A stretch of DNA of 31,007 nt. Source: Perkinsus olseni. Lineage: Eukaryota > Perkinsozoa > Perkinsida > Perkinsidae. The first letter of the stretch is position 1, and each line of letters opens with the position of its first letter. Below are positions 18,708-28,504 of the stretch, piece by piece. A model generated the notes under the pieces. The model was given only the letters and a program-made list of their open reading frames with translations, was not told where the DNA came from and searched no databases. Position numbers and translations under genes: made by a program. Location of the stretch: contig JABANP010000584.1 in NCBI GenBank assembly GCA_013115135.1, forward strand, positions 1 to 31,007. Direction: 5' to 3'.

Positions 18708-19230
18708 TTCCGTCTCCGTCTGCAAGAATTCTATCAATTTCACGCGGAGGGCATGAATGTAACCGCATAACCATTCCAGTTCGACGTGAACCTAAGGGAA
18801 GATAATCAACGTTAAAAATAAAAGCTCAAAAATACGTCCTTCACGCACTCGTCTCCATTTACGCGTACCGGCCAGGAATCTTCAACTCCAGCTGCGGCCT
18901 GAGGATTGCACTGAGTGGAGTACGTAATCGGGCCTACCTCAGTAATCTCGTTGCTGCCCTCATGAGCGTCTTCATCAGCTGGATCCTCCTCCTTCGGGTC
19001 CTCGGTTGCAGAGTCGTCCGTTGGTTCGCTAGCTCCCTCTTCGCTGGCTGACACCGAGTAGCGATCTCACATTGTAATCCACAGAACTCCCTACCATCGG
19101 TTTGTTCTCGGCAAATTCGCTCCTCGACAAAATGCAGCAGGTCGAGCAACTCGTACATCCCCGCTGCAGCGACACCAGGCCAGAGTTCCAAGGGCTGCTC
19201 GGTTTCTATTGGGGAATCGAGAAAAGACAT
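18708..19230 (-). CDS. Intron-rich gene, first four exons (acidic, unknown protein)
   Basis: Start ATG at 19228-19230 (MSFLDSPIETEQPLELW). Exons that join in phase with GT-AG introns: 19230-19071, 19047-18938, 18898-18836 and 18791-18708. The introns are 23 nt (19048-19070, GTGAGA...CAG), 39 nt (18899-18937) and 44 nt (18792-18835). The first exon is helical (MYELLDLLHFVEERICREQ), the second very acidic (SEEGASEPTDDSATEDPKEE), the fourth helical (VHVELEWLCGYIHALRVKL). The fourth ends at a GTACTC donor and coding-looking sequence follows, so the gene continues leftwards. I do not recognise the protein; the acidic stretch suggests a disordered linker. The tiny introns are inferred from frame and splice-site consensus only. 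Confidence 0.6.
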
Positions 19231-19603
19231 TACAACTGTTTTGAACTGCAGCTCTCACACTAAAAGTACTCCGGCGCCCTTGTACCCACCTATAGACTTA
19301 CCCGTAGTTCCTTCCTCCTCCTTCGTTACATTAACTGTTTCGTCCTTGGTGCACTCCGGATCTTGCTCATCGCTGGAAGACGCCCTCGGTGGAACTGTCA
19401 ATCGCTGAGAGAAATTTCACACCGGCATGCGTCTGGGTCTTATAAAGAGGGAGGGATGGACGAAATCACGTTCGCGCTGGATACAGGCTATCGGTGCACG
19501 CCACGAAGGAGCTAGTAGCTCAGGGCTGCTACCCTTCAGCGAGCATGTTGAATATTACTGTAGCTCGACATGTAGGCAGCCCGCCGAAACACATAATAAC
19601 CAA
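19231..19603. other. Intergenic region upstream of the 19230 start
   Basis: No convincing frame on either strand. It probably holds the promoter of the leftward gene and the flank of tRNA-Tyr. Confidence 0.4.
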
Positions 19604-19684
19604 CCGGCAATAGCTCAGGCGGTAGAGGGGACGACTGTAGTGTTTGGTATCGGATGGTCCCTGGTTCGATTCCGGGTTGCCGGA
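19604..19684 (+). tRNA. tRNA-Tyr (GTA) with a short intron
   Basis: 81 nt, about 8 longer than an intronless tRNA-Tyr. The acceptor pairs perfectly, CCGGCAA/TTGCCGG + A; the A box is TAGCTCAGGCGG, the T-arm CCTGG-TTCGATT-CCGGG. Anticodon GTA lies in CTGTAG, followed by about 8 extra bases (near TGTTTGGT) at the usual intron site after position 37. Two anticodon-stem pairs are poor, so the exact intron limits are uncertain. It lies between the genes ending at 19926 and starting at 19230. Confidence 0.78.
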
Positions 19685-19925
19685 CGTTTCGCACACGCAT
19701 TTCTTCACGAGTTGTTTGGTACAGTTACCGTCGTATGAGTCGATTCCTGGTTCTTCAATCTTGATGAGGTGAGCGAGACCTCATTGGCTGCGTCTGCGCG
19801 TCATGTCACGGTTGGTCAGACTTTATTCCATTCTGCGCGTGGCGATCGCAGGTCCCACCGTCGAGGAGGATCTTCTCAAGTGGCAAAAGAATTCATAAGC
19901 AGTAATACGCCCTGACGATCCTCTC

Positions 19926-22900
19926 TCACTCCAAAAGAAAGAGAACCCGATCATTCAAATCACAGTCAGAGATGAGGAGTCGGACTCGGCCCACTAGACG
20001 CCTCAGGCTCACCTCAAGTCCGAAGATATTCCCTACTGCACTCTTCTGAAGGTCGAAGAAGGTCTGAGACTCGACACTCCCTTCACTCAAGCCCTCGTAG
20101 GCTTCCTAAGTTTGCCACGACCTTGGCGTGCTTACCTCCACTGCCTTCGGATATTCCTCGTGGATGTCTAGCATCTGCTTTGCGAAATCTTCTATTCCCG
20201 CAGCCATGTGGTCCAGATGGGCGTAAGCCTGATGGACAATCAACTCCAGCCGAAACCCGAAACTGGATACCAACGCGGCCGAGTGGTCGACGCTCCCAGT
20301 AACACTAAGAATCGCTTTCATTGCAGCGCACACGCGACGCGGTCGGCGCAAGCGGAACCTAGTTGAGCGTTTGTGCCGCAAGTGAATCGCTGCCATCGAC
20401 CACTTCATTCAGACCTCCATAGTAGCCTTCTCCAGGTCAGGATCAATGTGGGCAGAGTCTCGGATGCTCCTGCGGTACTCCTGCAGCTCCCCTTCATTAG
20501 CCTCACACTCCGCCTCATGCTCAGCCTGACTGCCACTCACCCTCGGACGAACTCAGGCTAACCGCTACCCTGTGCTTCCGCAACTTTTTATCGTGTTCTG
20601 TCACCATGCCCTGCTTCTGAGTCTTCATCTCTTCCAGAGCTGTTGACGCTTCAACCATGAGCGATGCAACCCGAGAGCACCTGGATAAGCTCTCCACAGA
20701 ATCTCAAAAATGGCCAACCCGTGTGCCACCTTGTCCGCTGCTCCCCCTCTAGTTTGCACAGTTTTTCCTTGCTTTTCGAAACCATACAATCCAGCTGTGC
20801 GTAGCAAGCATAAAGTTCGGACGAGACCGCGGCGTCGGCCACATCGGCCGCGGTTGAATGCTAACAAAAACCCTTTCGAAGTGTTGCTGAACATTCCTCA
20901 TTTTCATGAGGAACAAGGGCAGCAGCAGAGCAGCATCGAAGGAGCGGCGCATATTCCCACCTCGCCCCAACTTGGTCGACAGTCGATCTGTTCGATCACA
21001 GCCACGAGTTGGTCTCTGAGCTCCCGCCCCAGTTCCTCGATACGACACCGAATCCTGTCCATAGCCTCGCCTTGTACAGAATAGGTCTGCAACACAGCGC
21101 AATGGTCATTCCATTATCACCGAGAAACGCAGCGCGCAACGGAACTCCGTTGTGTGAGCTGACGCGCCGTCGCTACCAAATACCCTACCTTCTCAGCTTC
21201 ATCCCCAAGTTCGATGAGAGATTCCAGAGCGGCCTGAGTTCTGGCACCAGTCAAATCGGACACGGCCAAATCTCGAATCTACCAGGGTACGAGTTCGAAC
21301 AGATGAAGAGAGAGCCGTCACCTCCAAAAGGATCTTTAATCGGCGCTGCAGCAGGTCGGTCTGACTTTCTTTAACAAAATCGAACACCTGAAATATTGCC
21401 TGTTCGAAAGATCTTATCGCTCCCACTCGAGCATTCACCCTAACGAGCTGTGGAGGGTCCTGAAACTCTGGGCTACGGATCCTCTCCAATGCCTCCCTTA
21501 TAGCCCGATCGTGGCAGCATGTGCGCCATGCATGTCGGCCGCGCTCCCTGAAATTTGAAAGGGCTCAGCCACTGCCCTTTCTATCAGGCCCACGCACCAT
21601 CTCTCAGTGAGGGAGACCTTCTCATCATTGCATCTGATCGTGAGGAGCTTCTGCACCAACTCGACATGCTCTTTCCTGTTCTCCGCAAGGACAGTGTTCG
21701 CCTCTGTTGTCAGTCCACAAATAATCCTGCCAATCACCGCTATGGATCGGATATACCGGAAGAAGCTCGCTGAAGGAGTGGTCGATATTGATGGCATCTT
21801 ACCGCTCCACACTGCCTTGATCAGCATGGGCAGCAAGCAATAGCTCCTCCGTCAGGGACCTCAGACGATCGTCTATGCCCCGTTTACGTACACAGCCTTC
21901 GATATCCTAACGGCATGCGGGAAGCCGATCCGAAAGTAAGAAAATATGCGATGGTGCAGCAGTAGCATGTAGCTGTGACTAAAATGCGTACGACCAAACC
22001 GGACCTTGCCAAGTGCCAGTTGATGCCTTGAAGCCAGTCGTAGCCTCACTATTATCCGTTATCATCAACGTCATTCGAGAAAACAGGCTTTTGGAGGCGA
22101 GAATGCGAGAGTTGGAGTGAAAGATTAGCCCATATGAATTTAGTAGGTCAGATATGCTCAAAGAGGCGAGACCTTCCCTGCGAGCGTGAGCACTCCTCAA
22201 TCCCACTCAACCCGCACCTCCAGAGACCGGGCGAACTTGTCAATCAGCTTTCTCCGATCTGCGATTGTGGACTCCACCATCTCCAAGACGTTGTCGATCC
22301 ACTCTACACTCTTAGAGCCTGCAAGGAGCAAATTTCAACGTCGAGAACGGAATGCTCTCCTTCACTCAGGATAGTCTCCCCTTCATCATCTCCCTCGTCG
22401 ATTTCCATCACACGCAACAAAGCCGCTATTTCAGAGTCCTGCTGATTCAAATTGGAGTTGAGGTTCTCTGACGCGACTTCAACCTGAGGAAGAGCTAATG
22501 CCTACTGTATGGAGTTACGTTGGACTACTTTAGCGGCGCACTCATCCGCGAGAGCGGCAACATACTTGTTGTAGCCGTCCAAAGCCTCGTCGTGCCGAGC
22601 CTTTCTCCTGAGGAACAACCTCTCCGGCGAGCGGGAAACGATTCCAGAGGGGCTTGTTTCGTCCTGCGTCGAGACCATAGCGTAGCATGGCTAGGGCCAC
22701 ATGAGCTCATGCCAGGAGTAAGTGATTCCAACATACTTCGACGCAAACTCCTCCCGCTTCTTCATTCGCTTGTTATAAGCCTCCACTGTTTCCTGAGGGC
22801 AGTGTGCCGACTCCCATTCCGTTAGAGAGCCAGTACGTACATCACTCGGACTCAGAGTATCCGCAAGGCTCTTGACCATCTGTCTCTCTTCTTGTATTTC

Positions 22901-23240
22901 AATCAGATGCTCGGAAGGATGCTTGTCAGCCTGCTGAACAACTTCAACACTACGTGCATCGAGCGTTAGAGTAGGGACTGTTGAACCTCTTCTCGGATTA
23001 CCATCTTCGCTCCACGCACTCTCTCTTGCTGAAGCTGAGAGAATATCTGGCAGCCAAGATGCCGTGGAGAGTGCGGACGTGCACAAGCGAGCCGCGAGAA
23101 GAATTGTAGCGCGGGTTGCCGTAATTATCGGGGACACGAGATCTCAGGCACGAAATTACTTTTATATCCTGTGCGTTTCTGAATCCGTCGCACGGATTAG
23201 CCATCCTCCCTTCATTGAAGTTGTCAGCCGACCCAGTCAT
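19926..23240 (-). CDS. Intron-rich gene encoding a helical protein of unknown function
   Basis: Probable start ATG at 23238-23240 (MTGSADNFNEGRMANPC), 34 bases from tRNA-Gln; probable stop TGA at 19926-19928. Exons that check out: 23240-23160 (27 codons), 22663-22529 (45 codons, GYNKYVAALADECAAK), then from 22483 (VEVASENLNSNLNQQDSEIA), a block near 22300-22210 (SVEWIDNVLEMVESTIADRR), 22190-22010, 21890-21810 (IDDRLRSLTEELLLAAHADQ), 21750-21322, 21233-21190 (AALESLIELGDEAEK), 21090-20960 (MDRIRCRIEELGRELRDQL), 20860-20720, 20350-20136 and 20105-19926. Introns are GT-AG and mostly phase 0, e.g. 20106-20135 (30 nt), 22484-22528 (45 nt) and 21234-21321 (88 nt). The product is rich in amphipathic helices, like a coiled-coil scaffold or motor-associated protein, but I recognise no family. 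The last exon could instead splice at a GTGAGC site. Confidence 0.6.
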
Positions 23241-23273
23241 TGCAGTTTGAACGGGACGAGAAAGCTAAGAGGA

Positions 23274-23345
23274 AGGTTCTATCGGGGTTCGAACCCGAGT
23301 CGCTGGATTCAAAGTCCAGAGTGCTAACCGCTACACTATAGAACC
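23274..23345 (-). tRNA. tRNA-Gln (TTG)
   Basis: 72 nt. The acceptor pairs GGTTCTA/TAGAACC, the A box is TAGTGTAGCGG and the T-arm CTCGG-GTTCGAAC-CCCG type. The anticodon loop CTTTGAA is enclosed by CTGGA/TCCAG, giving TTG. All stems are sound. Confidence 0.95.
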
Positions 23346-23676
23346 ACAGAAAAACAACTCCACTCAGTGGAGTCTACTGTTATGTAGTGCAGTTAGCTGA
23401 GTAGTATACTGATTCTGTCTCTGTATACGTTGTAAGCATATCTGTGATAGAGAGTCTTTACACTCCCTTGTTCGAACCGGTCGAGAGCAGAAGAGGAGCC
23501 AGGTACCCCTCGGTTCATCCCCACTGTTCATCAGAGTACAGGGAAGCACTTAGCCCCATTGAACAACAGCGAAAGACAATTAACCACGGCCGTAAAGTCT
23601 ACCAATTGCACAGTCATGCCGAAAGGTAACCACCGCGTCCGCCAAATCACATCAAGGTCGCTTGTGTCGGCGTACC
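23346..23676. other. Intergenic region between the methyltransferase gene and tRNA-Gln
   Basis: 331 bp with no credible gene. Upstream of tRNA-Gln is a small perfect hairpin (ACTCCAC/GTGGAGT near 23357-23373). Confidence 0.5.
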
Positions 23677-25284
23677 TCACTCAATAAAGCTCCGCTGGAC
23701 TAGCCCGAACTCCATGTAGCTAGATCTCGCAAGGTAGTTAGGCTCTCTCCGGAAGATTACGTAATCGAGCTCCATTAGGTACTCTAGCAAAGACCAGGCG
23801 GACTTTGGATCTCCCCAGTGCACTTCAATCAGTATCTGTGTGGGGAGGCTTTTGTCGCTCTTCCCATCAAACCAAGTTCTGAACGTATCGAACTCGCATC
23901 CCTCACAGTCGATCTTGAAAATGTCAATCACGCGGTCTGCATGCCCGAGCATCCTCCGCATTGTGGGAAGGGTAAAATGCTCCTTCGCCCGATCGTCTCG
24001 GCTGGCGAGCCCCCAGTGCTTCCAAGTGATGTATGCCGGTCCAACCCTCACCGCTTTCTCGTACAACTCCTGGTCGATCTCGAAAACGAAAATCTCAGCG
24101 TTCTCATTCACCTCGTCATGGAAGGCCGCCTCGAAAGAGAACGAATTGCCGTAGCCTACGGAGTAGATGGTCACCGGTTCACGTCGAAACTCCCTTCCCA
24201 ACTTGTAGCTCTCGCATACCCATTTACCGCCGTCCCCGCGGGTCCCCAGTCTCTCTTCAAATTCACAAGATACTTCAGGAAACGTATTCCGTGCGAACCA
24301 CTTGTCCGGTCGATTTCTCTGAGGCCCAACAAACTGCCTAGATCGTGCACTCGGCAGAATGTCTGACATTCTCGTCTGGGACCTTGATAGTGGCTCCGGG
24401 ACCAGCGAGCGGGTCGAACCTTTGCAAGGGCTACCAAACCCCGCAGGCATCCGGATCCACGACATTCTAATGGCTAAGCTCCTCTTGCCCTCGAAGTCGG
24501 GATAGAACTCCTGCTCCTTGCTGAAGACGACAAAATCATTCTGCGCCATCCAGTCCAAGAAGTCGAACTGCTTCCTCGCTGCCGTGTAGTCATCCATCGG
24601 CCATCGCAATAGCACAACAACTTGCTCAGCCCGCTGTACTTCTTCCAGCGCAGCATTCGGCAATGAACCTCCTCGGTCTGTGTCGATTCTCAACAGAGTC
24701 AGTGGGTGCTCTCCGTGAACCACCGCCTGGTAGGCCTCTCGTCGGGGATGGTCCGTTTCGAAAATACAATCCTCGTTCATTTGATGCAGGGCGCGTTCAG
24801 CCGAGAAGAGCTCCTCTGGTGCAGTCTCGTCATTTCGGACATAAGACCTCACCCTACATTCGCCTCTGCCGGGCTCGAAGGCTAGCCTTGGGTCGCAGAG
24901 TACCATACTCACACTCGTACCTCCCAGCCGTTCTTGGAGGGGGCAAGCGAGAGTCGGGTGGTAGGTGCTCATGTAGTACTTCCCGAAGGCTTTCTCATTG
25001 GCAGTGGGGACGCGTCGATCAACTGGCGGTATATAGAGGTGCTTTTGGTGCAGCATACGATGGAGGGCCAATGCCTTCGGTCGTGATCCAAACAGTAGTT
25101 GGACCAAAGGAAACGACCGGAGCTGCTCGCTTACGACTGAGCATGACTCTGCGGTCATCAGCTCTTCGCTCGCAGGTATTTCACGAGGAATCATAAGCTG
25201 ACGCAGAGACGCCACAAAAATGATGACACAGACCGCCAAGACCGCTATGGCGAATGCTCGTTGTTGGGTTAACAGCTGCTGCAT
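23677..25284 (-). CDS. Type II membrane protein with duplicated METTL24/FkbM-like methyltransferase domain
   Basis: 535 aa from ATG at 25282-25284, apparently a single exon. An N-terminal hydrophobic segment (about residues 10-27, FAIAVLAVCVIIFVASL) after a short polar start predicts a signal anchor with the catalytic part in the secretory lumen. The C-terminal domain (about 332-534) has CEFEERLGTRGDGGKWVC (340-357), SVGYGN (375-380), VFEID (400-404) and the hallmark KIDCEGCE (457-464), then LIEVHW and YVIFRREPNY, as in METTL24-like/FkbM-related SAM-dependent methyltransferases. Residues about 107-277 repeat the same order in decayed form: CPLQERLGGTSVSMVLCDP, SYVRND, IFETD, RIDTDRGG, VVLLRWP, FVVFSKEQEF. 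The substrate is unknown, perhaps glycans or membrane proteins. It lies downstream of the transposase-like gene on the same strand. Confidence 0.82.
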   Translation of the reverse strand: MQQLLTQQRAFAIAVLAVCVIIFVASLRQLMIPREIPASEELMTAESCSVVSEQLRSFPLVQLLFGSRPKALALHRMLHQKHLYIPPVDRRVPTANEKAFGKYYMSTYHPTLACPLQERLGGTSVSMVLCDPRLAFEPGRGECRVRSYVRNDETAPEELFSAERALHQMNEDCIFETDHPRREAYQAVVHGEHPLTLLRIDTDRGGSLPNAALEEVQRAEQVVVLLRWPMDDYTAARKQFDFLDWMAQNDFVVFSKEQEFYPDFEGKRSLAIRMSWIRMPAGFGSPCKGSTRSLVPEPLSRSQTRMSDILPSARSRQFVGPQRNRPDKWFARNTFPEVSCEFEERLGTRGDGGKWVCESYKLGREFRREPVTIYSVGYGNSFSFEAAFHDEVNENAEIFVFEIDQELYEKAVRVGPAYITWKHWGLASRDDRAKEHFTLPTMRRMLGHADRVIDIFKIDCEGCEFDTFRTWFDGKSDKSLPTQILIEVHWGDPKSAWSLLEYLMELDYVIFRREPNYLARSSYMEFGLVQRSFIE

Positions 25285-25387
25285 TGATAGTAACCGGAAG
25301 CCAACTGCGGCCAGCTCAGATCATTCGTAGTTCCGCAGGGTCCATTGACTTGCAACACGTCGCAACCTTCAGCGATGGAAGACGCCC

Positions 25388-27147
25388 TCAATGCAGTGCT
25401 ACAGTGTGCCGTTCATGAAACTGCCAACGGCAGCTGATTGAATCGCGTTGCGAGAAAGATTCCAGCTGGGCTAGCTCAGGCTCCCTCACCGCCCTCCTGC
25501 AGCACTCATCCGCAGCTAGCGGTATCGGTAATTGGTCAGAACCAGTCACAGAAATATTCAGTCTTCGATTCGCAAAAACGGAACGCCAGAGCAGTCGAGC
25601 CGTGAAAACGTGAGGATTCATTCTCGTGATCGACCCGAAATCCCTGAGCCAAGCACTATGCCGAGATTCATTTTTTGATGAACCTCGGAGAGATCGAAGT
25701 TCGCCTGTAGCTTGGCGTCTATACATCACACTCTCGTCCGACAGACACCCCGCTAGAACATGTTCCCGGAGATCTCGCCACGCACCCCAAAACTCACTCC
25801 CTAGCAAGGGTACACCGACGGACCGTCGGCGACGGTTCCTATCAATGGTCTACCCTGTTCATCGAATTGAGTCGCCTCATCACCCAGAGAGCGGGAGTCC
25901 GCGTCGAGCTCCCAGAAGCAGCGAATAACTGCCTCAAGCCTGTCAAGGAGTATGTCTGCTGGTGGAATAACTCGTCGGACTGCTTGCCGGATATCCTCAC
26001 TCGTCACTTTATTCGGCCCACTTGACTGTGCCTTTCGAGCCCTCAGAGCCTCCACGTCGCCTCGGTTCTTAGCATACATTGCCGATCCCAACTTCTGTGC
26101 GAACAGAGGATAGCGGGGATGATTATTGTTTGAAGCTCTGATTAGCCTAAAAAGGCCATATAGGCCATCTAATTTGAGGGATATTTTGGCCCCTACGGCC
26201 GATTGTATCATAGTTCTGAGGTTCGATCCAGCTGAGCCACAACAATCGCGATCCACAAAAACGATGACACCATCCTCTACTCGTCCTTTCAGCTGCCGTA
26301 ATGCACCCTCGAGCTCCCCGGTGCTAGTCGAGTTCGTCGCCACAACATTCAGTATCTGCCCGTGATCGGCTAGTATGCTGCAAAGCTGGCCATTCTTATT
26401 GCCTTCTATCCTTTTCGCGATCTTGCGGCTATGATCCAGCGATATCACATGGCTGACCCGATAGCTGCTTATCTCTCGCAATAAACTGTCTTTGTGCGCC
26501 GTGTAGTCCCGGATGAAAGCCCATTGGAGTACTGCGTCTGTGAGCTTTCTACTGGGAGACGGAATGGCATCCACGGGAGATGTGTCGAAGTCCGAAGCAC
26601 TTCCAGGGTTCGTGAATTTCAGCAACCCACTTTTATGCCTTCGCTTTTCTGTCGCAAACACCAATCGTCGTCTCTGAAGTTGCTGCTCAGTCAAGGCAGC
26701 GTAGCTTTCGACTTCACGTCGCACTAAGCTCCCAACACGTATTCTTTGAACCAGGCTTGTAGCCACGGCAGTCTGCCGTCCTATGATGAAGCGAGTGTTT
26801 ACCGCAGAGGATACAGCAGTCGGGAGGCTTTTCAAGTAGATGGGATCAGTTCCGAGGAACACCGTTTCGCACGAACGGCACCTGATCTTCGAAGTAACTA
26901 TTTGTGCGGGCCATCCATACTCGGTGAAGGCATATTTGGGAGTCGCAAGCTCCTTCGGTACGATGTTGCAATTTGCGCAGCGCACACACCGTCCTCCTGA
27001 TGGCAGCCACAGATAGAGCTCTCGTGCATTGAGGCTGCTTATCAGCGCGGATGGTGGACCTCGGGCTGCCTCCTCTACGGAGGAAGGAGTGTAAATCCAT
27101 AGTGCTTGGGTATCGTTGGCCGTAGATGATGCTCCAGTTAAGCTCAA
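25388..27147 (-). pseudogene. DDE-type transposase-like gene (HMGXB3/DUF6729-like) with one frameshift
   Basis: Two frames form one protein: 27147-25801 (448 codons) and 25807-25388, joined by a one-base frame change near 25805-25830. Counting from a TTG at 27147: ARELYLWLPSGGRC then a zinc ribbon (Cys54, Cys57, Cys60; Cys90, Cys93), a Leu/Arg helix region, Asp238 in ISLDHSRKIAKRI, Asp299 in VIVFVDRDCCG, and KLDGLYGLFRLIRAS (325-339). The second frame has LREHVLAGCLSDE and LRGSSKNESRH with a probable third acid, Glu near 25667-25669. From memory this order matches transposase-derived proteins of the HMGXB3 type. No clear ATG exists; sense sequence seems to extend to about 27290, so the N terminus is open. 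The frameshift makes it a pseudogene, or an assembly indel. It is the only possible DNA-transposon enzyme seen here. Confidence 0.65.
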
Positions 27148-27506
27148 GGCTTCCGATAGAGTTTTCGGAGGATTTAGCCATGGCTTAGCCGTCTGTTGAT
27201 CCGTTCGGTGACGGGGCGGCGACCGGTCTGTAGTACTAGTACCAGTTTCTTCAGTACCTGCCTGGCAGTAATGAAACAGATGTAACTTTTCTTTTTCTTA
27301 TCTCTGGAACTCAGAATGAGAGCTTCTTACACTGATTAAGAGCATCACTCTGCCCACTCTTCTGGGAGTCGCATGGGGGACTCTTGCTGGAGAAAAAAGC
27401 AGACCACAGCCTTCAAAAGCAAGAAAAAATTCGCCCTTCTTTTCGTCGAACCTGGGTCATTGTCGAACCCGGGTAAAAATTTTGGGTGACAGAGGTCCGA
27501 AGCAGC
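27148..27506. other. Right edge of the 14.9-kb block
   Basis: 359 bp. The part to about 27290 may belong to the N terminus of the transposase-like protein. Further right are A-rich runs and a short direct repeat (GTCGAACCTGGGT then GTCGAACCCGGGT near 27447 and 27463). The block ends GTCCGAAGCAGC at 27506. Confidence 0.5.
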
Positions 27507-27519
27507 AGACCAACGGTGC
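27507..27519 (-). pseudogene. 5' fragment of tRNA-Gly (first 13 nt)
   Basis: GCACCGTTGGTCT on the minus strand, exactly the part missing from copy C at 12567-12632 plus the 7-bp overlap. Confidence 0.93.
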
Positions 27520-27584
27520 CCAATGAAGTAACGGTAGATTAGAAGTCTCGCGACTCACTCAGCTTCAGAGAGTAACCAGAAATT

Positions 27585-27658
27585 TACTGGAACCGAGAGT
27601 CGAACTCGGGACCTACTGCGTGTTAGGCAGTCGTCATAACCAACTAGACCATTCCAGC
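27585..27658 (-). tRNA. tRNA-Val (AAC), copy D
   Basis: 74 nt, same structure as copy A with variable loop GGTC. All stems pair; anticodon AAC. Confidence 0.95.
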
Positions 27659-27951
27659 TACAGGAGCTGAATCATCTCTACCCCGGAATCGCGCTGCTAG
27701 TGTTCTTTCGCACGCAATGTGCTCTAGCTTAGCGCCGGATGTGTCACCCCAAGCGACACGCCTGATTTTATAGAGGCACGCCGATCGCTACGGTCTACGC
27801 TTTGAAGAGAAAAATTTTGTAGGACCTCAATTCGCAATACGCTCTCTGAGTAAGTTGGCAATTGCCTCCGCGAGCAAATGATTCTCTTTCGTTGGAGGAG
27901 CTCGAGATCTTTAGGGTCGGCGTCGCGTCCGCTTTACACTTGCTGAGACGG

Positions 27952-28033
27952 GTCAGTTTGGCCGAGCGGTCTAAGGCGCCAGACTCAAGTTCTGGTGGAG
28001 AGATCCTCGTGGGTTCGAATCCCACAGCTGACA
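27952..28033 (+). tRNA. tRNA-Leu (CAA), copy D
   Basis: 82 nt. The anticodon loop CTCAAGT sits in a perfect CCAGA/TCTGG stem. The A box reads TGGCCGAGCGG, the best-formed of the three Leu copies. Confidence 0.95.
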
Positions 28034-28078
28034 AGTAATAGTCTGTACTTATATTTCTGTTCCCCTTTTCTGGCGAAA

Positions 28079-28504
28079 TGAAATTCCCAGTGACGTAGAG
28101 GATGGGACGGATAGATGTAGCTGACTGGCCAAGGTAGCTAGGGCAATGCGAATTGCGTTGCCCCCAGCAGAACTGGTGTGGTCCATATGTCACAGACTGT
28201 TCAGAACAGCCAGTAAACATGAGAGCAACTCACGGTGAGCTGCCAGACAGATCGAACCACAAGGCGGTGGTCGCTGTGGAAAGACCCACAGGCTGTGACT
28301 CACCACACTCCAGTCAGCGGTCATCTATTAGGACTGAGAGTGTCTATCAACGAATACAAACCCAAGTCTCTCTGCGGACTTACCTCGGGATATCGTTGAG
28401 GACAAACTCTAGTCCTACCTCCCTTCCGTCTCATCCTCATTGACAAACTCAACAAACGCCAAACTCTTAAGATATAAAAGCTCACAGATATCCAACGCAC
28501 GGAT
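28079..28504. other. DIRS-A 3' terminal region
   Basis: 426 bp with no gene. It contains hairpins: GGGCAATGC/GCGTTGCCC near 28140-28162 and CTGTTC/GAACAG near 28197-28209. It probably holds the terminal repeat and 3' processing signals of the element. Confidence 0.5.

Larger units (their letters stand above)
12633..27506. mobile_element. 14,874-bp block inserted in tRNA-Gly, flanked by 7-bp direct repeats
   Basis: AGACCAA occurs at 12626-12632 and again at 27507-27513, and in an intact Gly gene it is present once. The Gly-to-Val distance is 15,018 here against 137 in intact copies; the excess, 14,881, equals block plus one 7-bp repeat, so nothing of the array was lost. This is the pattern of an insertion with target-site duplication. 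I see no matching terminal inverted repeats (left GGGTGGGGGAAATCG; right end GTCCGAAGCAGC). It contains a DDE-transposase-like gene near its right end plus ordinary-looking genes. Alternatives are a translocation or an assembly join. Confidence 0.6.
27507..28078. repeat. tRNA array unit, copy D (right part)
   Basis: Starts with the 7-bp repeat AGACCAA and the missing 5' end of tRNA-Gly, then Val, the conserved spacer and Leu. It stops at GGCGAAA (28078), where DIRS-A begins. Its Val-to-Leu distance is 367, as in copies A to B. Confidence 0.95.

Noticed and set aside
25388..25807. Separate 140-codon gene downstream of the transposase-like frame
   Set aside because: It overlaps the preceding frame by a few bases, begins at TTG and carries the expected C-terminal blocks of the same protein, so I merged the two as one frameshifted gene.
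4612..28078. CRISPR array or integron-like cassette array
   Set aside because: The regular repeats are tRNA genes or 15-bp transposon subunits; there are no cas genes, no 25-40-base repeat with unique spacers, and the gene content is eukaryotic.
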